NCBI RefSeq assembly: GCF_000265425.1
Contig: NC_018014.1
Span: 62,001 to 126,000 of the forward strand
Reading direction: 5' to 3'
DNA length: 64,000 nucleotides
Source of the DNA: Terriglobus roseus DSM 18391
GTDB lineage: Bacteria > Acidobacteriota > Terriglobia > Terriglobales > Acidobacteriaceae
Shown here: piece by piece, positions 44,771 through 51,626 of the stretch
Numbering within the stretch: the stretch's first letter is position 1
Layout of the letters: every line of letters starts with the position of its first letter
Program-made: the position numbers and the translations under genes
The notes under the pieces: generated by a model
Databases searched by the model: none
The model's input: the letters and a program-made list of their open reading frames with translations, nothing else
Told to the model about the DNA's origin: nothing

Positions 44771-47032
44771 GTGAGCGAAACCCACGAAAAGAGCGCGCAG
44801 GATTTCGACATCCTCGTCGTAGGCGCTGGTCACGCCGGCTGTGAAGCCGCGGCGGCCGCCGCGCGTATGGGCCTGAAGACCGCCCTCCTCACACTCAACA
44901 TCGAACTCGTCGCCCAGATGAGCTGCAATCCCGCCATCGGCGGCGTCGCCAAGGGCCATCTCGTCCGCGAAGTCGACGCCCTCGGTGGCGTCATGGGCCT
45001 CATCGCCGATGCCAGCGGCATCCAGTTCCGGCTCCTCAACACCTCTCGAGGCCCCGCCGTCTGGTCACCCCGCGCCCAATGCGATAAAGCCCTCTACCGC
45101 GTCCACATGCGGAACCTTCTCAACACCATCCCAAACCTCACCCTCGTCGAAGCAGAGGTTGTGGATGTCCTGTTGAAAGCAAAGGACGAAACCCCAGAAT
45201 CTGACACCGACCGCAGCGGCACAAAACCGGGTGCCCCATACATACGCAAAGCGGATGTGTGGGACCGTAGCGGCACAGATATGGGTGCCCCACATCTCGA
45301 TTCTGAGATGTGGGAATCGAATATCCCTGAATCCCCACGCCGCTGCACCGGCCTGAAACTCCGCGATGGCCGCGAACTCCACGCCCGCGCCGTCGTCATC
45401 ACCACCGGAACTTTCCTCAACGGCCTCATCCACTGCGGCGAACAGAAGACCAGCGCCGGCCGCACCCCGCACGAACCCGCATCCGTCCACCTCGGCGAGA
45501 ACCTCAAGAAGCTCGGCCTCCGCCAGTGCCGTCTCAAAACCGGCACACCGCCGCGCCTCGACGGCCGCACCATCGACTGGACCCCGTTCAAAGTCCAGCC
45601 TGGCGACGCCGACCCCACACCGTTTTCGTTCCGCTCGCAGGGCGTGCCGCAACTCCGCCAGATCCCCTGCCACATCGTCAACACCACGCCGCGCACCCTC
45701 GAACTCATCCGCGACAACGTGCACCGTTCGCCCATGTACAGCGGCCAGATCGAAGCCATCGGCCCGCGCTACTGCCCGTCCATTGAAGACAAGATCGTCC
45801 GCTTCCCTGACAAGCTGCAGCACCAGCTCTTCCTCGAACCCGAAGGCCTCGACACCGACGAGATCTACGTCAACGGCATGAGCACCTCGCTGCCCGCCGA
45901 AGTGCAGCTCGACATGGTGCACTCCATCCCCGGCCTCGAAAACGCCACCATGCTTCGCCCCGGCTACGCCATCGAGTACGACGCCATCGACCCCACCGAA
46001 CTCGACCGCTCCCTCAAGGTCAAAAGCATCGACGGCCTCTACCTCGCCGGCCAGATCAACGGCACCAGCGGCTACGAAGAGGCAGCCTGCCAGGGCCTCA
46101 TGGCCGGCATCAACGCGGCCTTGAACGTCAAGGGCGAGTCCGCCTTCACACTCGACCGCAGCGAAGGCTACACCGGCATCCTCATCGATGACCTCATCAG
46201 CAAGGGCACCAACGAGCCCTACCGCATGTTCACCAGCCGTGCAGAGTTCCGCCTGCACCTCCGCATCGACAACGCAGACCGCCGCCTCACACCCTACGGC
46301 CGCCGCCTTGGCCTCATCGACGACGAAGCATGGGCAGGCTACGAAGCCCGCCAGGCCCGCATGGCCGCCATGGCCGTCCTCCTTGAGACCACCCGCATCG
46401 ACACTTCGACAGTTGCGCAACTATCAAAACGTTTAAGCGCAGCAAGCGAATCCCGTCCGCAAGCAACCGAAGAAGACACCGATCCTGAAGCAGCCACAAA
46501 ATCGGGTGCCCCATTCCTACGCAACGCGGATGAGTGGGATCGGAGCGGCAAGAAGATCACAGCCCCAAATCCTGAAGCGATGTGGGATCCCACAAACCTA
46601 AAAGGCCAGACCTTCGCCCACCTACTCAAGCGCCCCGAAGTCAGCATCGAGCAGCTAATCCTCTCCCTCCGCGAACCCCTCGCAAAGGCAGGCCTCCACG
46701 ACTACGCAGCCGAGCCCATGACCTCGCGCGTCCGCAACGAACTGCGCGCCGTAGAGACCGAGATCAAGTACGCCGGCTACCTCGACCAGCAACTCCGCGC
46801 CATCGCAAAACTCAAGCGCTCAGAGTCCCGCAGAATCCCCGCATCCTTCCAGTACAAAGGCGTCAGCGGCCTCTCCCGCGAAATCCAGGAAAAGCTCGAC
46901 CGCGTCCGTCCCCAGACCATCGGCCAGGCCAGCGGCATCCCAGGCGTAACCCCAGCCGCCCTCACCCTCATCAACATGCTCATCGAGATGCAGTCCCGCG
47001 CACCAAACCCATCAGCAGCCTCCCCCGCATAG
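44771..47032 (+). CDS. mnmG: tRNA uridine-5-carboxymethylaminomethyl modification enzyme, with two repeat-derived inserts
   Basis: MnmG (GidA) with MnmE installs the carboxymethylaminomethyl group on wobble uridine-34 of several tRNAs. The FAD motif is [12 protein letters not shown] (residues 17-28), followed by [20 protein letters not shown], and later [17 protein letters not shown] and [14 protein letters not shown], all diagnostic. The C-terminal helical domain is present to [14 protein letters not shown]. The length is 753, about 100 residues more than the family. The excess is two inserts, residues about 140-189 and 563-608. Each encodes two tandem copies of a DRSG..GAP....W pattern from a stem-loop DNA repeat. 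The frame is intact and all core motifs remain, so function is probably kept. The start is GTG with no clear ribosome binding site. Confidence 0.95.
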   Translation: MSETHEKSAQDFDILVVGAGHAGCEAAAAAARMGLKTALLTLNIELVAQMSCNPAIGGVAKGHLVREVDALGGVMGLIADASGIQFRLLNTSRGPAVWSPRAQCDKALYRVHMRNLLNTIPNLTLVEAEVVDVLLKAKDETPESDTDRSGTKPGAPYIRKADVWDRSGTDMGAPHLDSEMWESNIPESPRRCTGLKLRDGRELHARAVVITTGTFLNGLIHCGEQKTSAGRTPHEPASVHLGENLKKLGLRQCRLKTGTPPRLDGRTIDWTPFKVQPGDADPTPFSFRSQGVPQLRQIPCHIVNTTPRTLELIRDNVHRSPMYSGQIEAIGPRYCPSIEDKIVRFPDKLQHQLFLEPEGLDTDEIYVNGMSTSLPAEVQLDMVHSIPGLENATMLRPGYAIEYDAIDPTELDRSLKVKSIDGLYLAGQINGTSGYEEAACQGLMAGINAALNVKGESAFTLDRSEGYTGILIDDLISKGTNEPYRMFTSRAEFRLHLRIDNADRRLTPYGRRLGLIDDEAWAGYEARQARMAAMAVLLETTRIDTSTVAQLSKRLSAASESRPQATEEDTDPEAATKSGAPFLRNADEWDRSGKKITAPNPEAMWDPTNLKGQTFAHLLKRPEVSIEQLILSLREPLAKAGLHDYAAEPMTSRVRNELRAVETEIKYAGYLDQQLRAIAKLKRSESRRIPASFQYKGVSGLSREIQEKLDRVRPQTIGQASGIPGVTPAALTLINMLIEMQSRAPNPSAASPA
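45209..45315 (+). repeat. Two-unit stem-loop repeat inserted in frame in mnmG (first site)
   Basis: Unit 1 has the header GGGTGCCCC at 45229 and arms CCCATACATACGC / GCGGATGTGTGGG around AAA, with one G-U and one mismatch. Unit 2 has its header at 45283 and perfect 10-bp arms CCCACATCTC / GAGATGTGGG around GATTCT. Each unit is preceded by GACCG(C/T)AGCGGCACA. The period is exactly 54 bp (18 codons), so both are read as the same amino-acid pattern (DRSGT..GAP). Confidence 0.9.
46496..46586 (+). repeat. Degenerate two-unit stem-loop repeat in frame in mnmG (second site)
   Basis: Unit 1 has GGGTGCCCC at 46504 and arms CCCATTCCTACGC / GCGGATGAGTGGG around AAC, with one G-U and two mismatches. 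The linker TCGGAGCGGCA corresponds to the first site's linker. Unit 2 is mostly decayed (GCCCCA to TGTGGG). Translation ([18 protein letters not shown]) is in the same frame as at the first site. Confidence 0.85.
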
Positions 47033-47338
47033 GCTCGAATGACGGGTGCCCCATTCTTTGCGAGCAAAGGGTGGGTTCTCGTGCGACCGCAAGCCACCAA
47101 GCGCAACCACCAAACCGGGTGCCCCATTCTTTGCGAAGCAAAGGGTGGGTTCGCGTGCGACCGCAAGCCACCAAGCGCAACCACCAAACCGGGTGCCCCA
47201 CCTTCGCGAAGCTAAGGTGGGAATTCGCGCAAAGCGCGAACCGCTCTTCACTCATCCACAAAACCAATCGCCAAACCCCTCCCGGCGGTTCTAGACTGGC
47301 ACGTCGCTGAATCGTCTCAAAAGGAAGGCCCCAAACTC
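47033..47338. other. Intergenic region downstream of mnmG
   Basis: It consists mainly of the stem-loop repeat array (47042-47240), followed by about 90 bases leading to the DUF1080 gene, with AAAGGAAGG as its ribosome binding site region. Short ORFs here on both strands are translations of the repeats and are not genes. Confidence 0.7.
47042..47240 (+). repeat. Tandem array of the stem-loop repeat
   Basis: Three GGGTGCCCCA headers lie at 47044, 47117 and 47191 (73 and 74 bp apart). The first two stems are CCCATTCTTTGC / GCAAAGGGTGGG with two G-U pairs. The third is CCCACCTTCGC / GCTAAGGTGGG with one mismatch, followed by a perfect TTCGCGC-AAA-GCGCGAA hairpin. The two 41-base spacers (starting TTC and ending CCACCAAACC) differ at one base. 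It probably also ends or stabilises the mnmG transcript. Confidence 0.92.
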
Positions 47339-48226
47339 ATGCACAAAGCTCTTCCCTGCCTGTCGCTCGCCCTCGCAGCCCTCCTGATCGCCACCCCCAC
47401 GCGCATGACGGCACAGGCCGTCTCCCCCGCCCTCGAATCCGAAGCGGCGCGTCCACCCGCTCCCGGCCCCGGCGGCAAGATGCTCCCTGGCATGCCCAAG
47501 TTCCACGACCCGCTGCCCTACGACATCGACGACCACGCCGGCTACACGCAGCTTTTCGACGGCAAGACCATGAAGGGCTGGGACGGTGACCCCTCCATCT
47601 GGCGTATCGAAGACGGCGTCATGATCGGCGAAACCAAAGAGGAAGAACGCAAGGGCAACAGCTACATCGTCTACACCGCTGACAAGGCAAAAGACTTCGA
47701 CCTCAAGCTGCAGATGAAGATTGAAAAAGGCGGCGGTGGCGGCATCCAGTACCGCTCGCACACCGGCGAAGCATGGACACGTCCGCAGCCCGCCGGCGCC
47801 GGTCCCAACGGCACGCCGCCCAAGTGGCTGCTCACCGGCCCGCAGGCTGACTTCTGGTTTCCAGTCCGCCAGTCCGCCTCCAACTACACCGGCCAGTGGT
47901 ACTCCGAAAACACCATGCAGGGCATCCTCGCCTATCGCGGCCAGGTCACGCAGGCGCTCCCCGGCAAGGGAAACCGCCTCGTCGCCAACATCGGCGACAA
48001 GCTCGCGCTCGGCGGCTACGTCAAAACCAACGAGTGGAACGACTACGAGATCATCGCCCGCGGCGGCGTCATGATGCACATCATGAACGGCCAGCTCATG
48101 GCCACCTTCATCGACGACGACCCCAACGACGCCAACAACCAGATGGGCCTCATCGGCTTCGAGATCGAATCGCAACCATGCAAGATCAGCGTGAAAGACA
48201 TCTGGTGGCGCAAGTTCGATAAGTAA
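47339..48226 (+). CDS. Exported DUF1080 (3-keto-disaccharide hydrolase-like) protein
   Basis: This 295-residue secreted protein has a signal peptide (MHKALPCLSLALAALLIATP, cleavage near AQA) and a concanavalin-like beta-sandwich of the DUF1080/3-keto-disaccharide hydrolase family. Landmarks are YTQLFDGKTMKGWDGDPSIW, then GNSYIVYTADKAKDFDLKLQ, then GGGGGIQYRS and a C-terminal ISVKDIWWRKF strand, all in the expected order. Family members act on 3-keto-glycosides made by periplasmic sugar oxidoreductases or simply bind glycans. No oxidoreductase of that type is nearby, so the substrate is unassigned. Confidence 0.88.
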   Translation: MHKALPCLSLALAALLIATPTRMTAQAVSPALESEAARPPAPGPGGKMLPGMPKFHDPLPYDIDDHAGYTQLFDGKTMKGWDGDPSIWRIEDGVMIGETKEEERKGNSYIVYTADKAKDFDLKLQMKIEKGGGGGIQYRSHTGEAWTRPQPAGAGPNGTPPKWLLTGPQADFWFPVRQSASNYTGQWYSENTMQGILAYRGQVTQALPGKGNRLVANIGDKLALGGYVKTNEWNDYEIIARGGVMMHIMNGQLMATFIDDDPNDANNQMGLIGFEIESQPCKISVKDIWWRKFDK

Positions 48227-48232
48227 GCGGAC

Positions 48233-49132
48233 TCACGGAATGGCAACCGCACCGGCCAGCGACTGCAGATGCGCTGCGTCCTGCCGGGGCGGTTTGCCAA
48301 ACGTGCGTGTGTACTCGCGGCTGAACTGCGACGGCGACGCATAGCCCACATGGAAGCCCGCGGTGGCGGCGTCTTCACCCTGCGTCACCAGCAGCCGCCG
48401 AGCCTCCTGCAGCCGCACCTGCTTCTGATACTGCAGCGGACTCATCGCCGTAATCGCGCGAAAGTGCCGATGCAGCGAAGCAGGGCTCATGTTCGCCACC
48501 TCCGCCAGCACCTGCGCGCTGAACGGCTCGGCATAGTGTTCGCGAATCCACTGCACCACCCGCGCCACCTGGTAGGTGCGGCTCTCCTGCGTGGCAATCT
48601 GCCGCAGCATCTGCGCCTGCTCACCCTGCAGCAGGCGATAAAGGATCTCGCGCGCGATCAGCGGCGCCACCATCGCAATCGCCCCTGGTTCGTCCAGCAG
48701 ACGCGTCAGCCGCACAAAGCAATCCAGCAGCGCCGCATCCACCTTGCCAATCGCCAGCCCACAGCGTGGCTCCGTCTCGGTCGCAGCAGGCGGCAGCGTC
48801 ATCAGCAACTCCGACAGCAGACGCGTGTCGATCGCAAGACTCAGCGCAAGGTAAGGGCGGCCCGGTGCTGCATTGCACACGCGCCCCGTCACAGGCAGAT
48901 CAACCGAACTCACCAGGTAACTCTCCGGCGTATATCGAAAGACGCTGTCACCCAGCAGCACCTTCTTCTCGCCCTGCGCCATGATGCAGACCATCGGCGT
49001 GTAGATCAGTTGCGCACTCAGCGGCGCATCGCTGTCCGCGTGATAAAGCGACAGGCCAGGCACCGCCGTCACCGTGATGGGCGCGGTCGCATGGTCCACA
49101 ATGCGGCGCTGCAGCTCTTGCAGGGAAGTCAT
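48233..49132 (-). CDS. AraC-family transcriptional regulator
   Basis: This 299-residue regulator has an AraC_N-type effector domain (about 20-175; YHADSDAPLSAQLIYTPMVC) and a C-terminal double helix-turn-helix domain (about 195-290). The latter includes EVANMSPASLHRHFRAITAM and the YASPSQFSREYTRTFGKPPR signature. It is divergent from the short-chain dehydrogenase at 49279, a common pairing in which the regulator controls the SDR gene. The 146-base gap should contain the operator. The ATG at 49132 has GAGGAG unusually close upstream; the longer frame to 49180 is possible. Confidence 0.88.
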   Translation of the reverse strand: MTSLQELQRRIVDHATAPITVTAVPGLSLYHADSDAPLSAQLIYTPMVCIMAQGEKKVLLGDSVFRYTPESYLVSSVDLPVTGRVCNAAPGRPYLALSLAIDTRLLSELLMTLPPAATETEPRCGLAIGKVDAALLDCFVRLTRLLDEPGAIAMVAPLIAREILYRLLQGEQAQMLRQIATQESRTYQVARVVQWIREHYAEPFSAQVLAEVANMSPASLHRHFRAITAMSPLQYQKQVRLQEARRLLVTQGEDAATAGFHVGYASPSQFSREYTRTFGKPPRQDAAHLQSLAGAVAIP

Positions 49133-49278
49133 ACTCCTCAGACGCTGCCATCGTCGCTCAGGATTCTTTCCCTTGTTCAACCTCTGAGCGGATCAGGCAA
49201 GGATCAGCACGCTTCGTTCTACCGCTTGCCTTACCAGATCCCATACCCTCAGCAGGGTAAGCAAGAAGGAGCTACGAA

Positions 49279-50112
49279 ATGAGCAAGGTTTGGATGATCA
49301 CAGGCGCAAGCCGCGGATTGGGTCTTGAGATCGCAAAGGCAGCACTGGCAGCGGGTGACCAGGTCATCGCAGGCGCGCGCGACGCGGCAAAGATTACGTC
49401 AGCACTGGGTACGCAGGAACACCTGCTGGCCGTCGCGCTCGACGTGACCGTGCCGGCACAATCAACGGCAGCAGTAGCAGCCGGCATCGAGCGCTTCGGC
49501 CATATCGATGTGCTCGTCAACAACGCAGGCTACGGCCACTTCGGCCCATTTGAGCAGGCCTCCGCTGACGACATCGAAGCGCAGTACAGCGTGAATGTCT
49601 TCGGCGCCATGCACGTCACACGCGCCGTCCTGCCCGGCATGCGGCAACAGAAGAGCGGCCGCATCTTCAACATCTCGTCCGTTGCCGGTCTCAAGGGCGG
49701 ACCCATGGCATCGCTCTACTGCTCCAGCAAATTCGCGCTTGAGGGCTGGTCCGAGTCGCTCGCGGGCGAGCTGCAACCACTCGGCATTCAGGTCACGGCA
49801 GTCGAACCCGGCTTCTTCCGCACAGACTTCCTGGAGCCAACCTCCGTGCGCTACACCGACGCTGCACTACCGGAGTACGCGCCGGGACTGGAACAGATGC
49901 AGGCCTGGCTCAACGGCAAAAGCCTCCAGCAGGAAGGCGATCCGGCAAAGCTTGCAAAGGTCCTGGTGGATGTCGCCAGCAAGCCGGAACAGCCACTGCA
50001 TCTACTTATGGGCAGCGACGCTATCGCATGGATGGAAGACCGCCTGCAACGCGACGCCAAGAACGTAGAGGAGTGGCGCACAGTCTCTGCCTCCACGGAC
50101 TTTCCAATGTAA
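49279..50112 (+). CDS. Short-chain dehydrogenase/reductase
   Basis: This classical SDR has 277 residues. The cofactor motif TGASRGLGLEIA is at residues 8-19, with VLVNNAGYGHFG (NNAG) near 80. The active-site serine is in ISSVAG, and the catalytic Y-x-x-x-K is present as YCSSK. The Arg in AGARDAAK after the second strand suggests NADP preference (inference). The ribosome binding site AAGGAG is well placed. It is probably under control of the divergent AraC regulator. The substrate is unknown. Confidence 0.9.
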   Translation: MSKVWMITGASRGLGLEIAKAALAAGDQVIAGARDAAKITSALGTQEHLLAVALDVTVPAQSTAAVAAGIERFGHIDVLVNNAGYGHFGPFEQASADDIEAQYSVNVFGAMHVTRAVLPGMRQQKSGRIFNISSVAGLKGGPMASLYCSSKFALEGWSESLAGELQPLGIQVTAVEPGFFRTDFLEPTSVRYTDAALPEYAPGLEQMQAWLNGKSLQQEGDPAKLAKVLVDVASKPEQPLHLLMGSDAIAWMEDRLQRDAKNVEEWRTVSASTDFPM

Positions 50113-50177
50113 CTAAGAAAGCAAGCCACGCGGGCAGGCAAACCGCCACCCGCGCGGCTCGCTTTCAGCGCACACAC

Positions 50178-51422
50178 TCACGCAGCCTGATCCGTAATAT
50201 GCCCACGAAAGCGTTGCAGAAACAGGTCCATCGACCCACCCTTCACAACAATGGAAAACACTACCACCACATAGGTCGCAACCAGAATCCAGTTACGCCC
50301 CAGCTCCTCCGGTACGCTCAATGCCAGCGCAATTGAAAGGCCTCCGCGCAGCCCACCCCACGCAATCATCAGCAGGGAAGTCTTGTGTGCCGGCTGCACC
50401 AGCCGCACCAACCCCAGCACCATGCCCGTCGTCACAAACCGCACCGCATTCACCAGCACAATGCTCACCAGCCCAACGTTCACTGATCCCACCGTGAACG
50501 GCACCGCCAGGAACTCACATCCCATCAGCACAAACAACACGGCATTCTGGACCTCTTCAATCGCTGTCCAGAAACCCTCAATCGCAGTGTGCGAGATATC
50601 GGCCGGGTGCCGGCTGTTCTGCCATCGCAGGGCCAGCCCTGCAGCCACCGCCTCCAGCGGAGCCGACAGGTGCAGATTGTCCGCAATCGCATACCCACCC
50701 AACGCCAGTGCCAGCGTCAGCAGTATCTCGATGTGATACGCATTCACCGCACGCATCATGCGTGAGATAGGCATCGCCAGCAGTACGCCCAGCGCCAGTC
50801 CACCGCCCGCATCCAGCAGAAACCTTCCGCTGACCTCCCAGGCTGAAGGCATACGCCCGCTCTGAGCAATGCCAAGAATCGTGACGAATAACACCGCGCC
50901 CACACCGTCGTTAAACAGGCTCTCGCCCGCAAGCTGCGCCTGCAGGTACCGCGGCGCAGCCACCCGTCGCAGCATCTCCAGCACCGCAATCGGATCCGTC
51001 GGCGAGATCAGCGCACCAAACAGCAACGTCTGCAGAAACGAAGGATGCTGTCCCAACAGCGGCGCTGCAAAGAACAACGCAGTGCCCACCAGCCCCGTCG
51101 ACAACAAAGTCCCCAGGCCCGCCAGCATCCCCACCGCAAACTTCTCGCGCGACAGGTGCTCCAGGTCCAGCAGAAACGCACCGGCAAACAACAGCAGCGA
51201 CAACAGCCCATGCAGAATGAACCGCTCATAATCAATGCGCAGAACAGAATGCAGTGCCCACGCATGCACCGCGGGAAAGCTATGGCTTGTGAAGGCAAGC
51301 ACCGTCGACAGCAGCACCGTCAGCAGCATGGTGCCGACCACGGTAGGCAGTTTCAGCCACCGCGAACTGACCAACCCGAAAATAGCCGCAAGGCTCACCA
51401 CGATCGCAATCAGAGCCAGCAT
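50178..51422 (-). CDS. CPA1-family sodium:proton antiporter
   Basis: This 414-residue membrane protein has 11-12 hydrophobic segments and CPA1 (NhaP-like) landmarks: ALISPTDPIAVLEML and GESLFNDGVGAVLFV, which include the transport-site acidic residues, and AWGGLRGGLSIALALSVP near the C-terminus. It has no cytoplasmic regulatory tail. It exchanges Na+ or K+ for H+, supporting pH and salt homeostasis. It converges on the SDR gene across a short inverted repeat (GCCACGCGGG / CCCGCGCGGC) at about 50127-50163 that may serve as a terminator for both. Confidence 0.9.
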   Translation of the reverse strand: MLALIAIVVSLAAIFGLVSSRWLKLPTVVGTMLLTVLLSTVLAFTSHSFPAVHAWALHSVLRIDYERFILHGLLSLLLFAGAFLLDLEHLSREKFAVGMLAGLGTLLSTGLVGTALFFAAPLLGQHPSFLQTLLFGALISPTDPIAVLEMLRRVAAPRYLQAQLAGESLFNDGVGAVLFVTILGIAQSGRMPSAWEVSGRFLLDAGGGLALGVLLAMPISRMMRAVNAYHIEILLTLALALGGYAIADNLHLSAPLEAVAAGLALRWQNSRHPADISHTAIEGFWTAIEEVQNAVLFVLMGCEFLAVPFTVGSVNVGLVSIVLVNAVRFVTTGMVLGLVRLVQPAHKTSLLMIAWGGLRGGLSIALALSVPEELGRNWILVATYVVVVFSIVVKGGSMDLFLQRFRGHITDQAA

Positions 51423-51626
51423 GCTCTGATTCTATCGAGCCGCACTCTGACCGCCTTGCAGGTCGCCTGCCTCCGACGAACCAACGTCCGCAGACTCATC
51501 CGCACAAGCCGTGGGATTCGCTTATGACTGCCTCTTAAAACCGTCCCCTCATCGGGGGATTTGCCGCCGTCCGCACGATCGCTACTATGGTCTTTATACC
51601 GACCACAGCAAGCAGGCCGCACACAC

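Noticed and set aside
45188..45337. Intein or group I/II intron in mnmG
   Set aside because: The insert is only about 150 bp, lacks splice-junction Cys/Ser/Asn residues and intron structure, and stays in frame.
45065..46420. A 451-codon minus-strand ORF opposite mnmG
   Set aside because: Antisense shadow of mnmG with repetitive Val/Asp/Gly content and no family features.
47042..47240. CRISPR array
   Set aside because: The spacers are nearly identical and the hairpins vary, the reverse of a CRISPR array, and no cas gene is nearby.
46777..47267. Small minus-strand ORFs with repeated GHPVWWLRLVACGRTRTHPL peptides
   Set aside because: They are translations of the tandem stem-loop array, not conserved genes.
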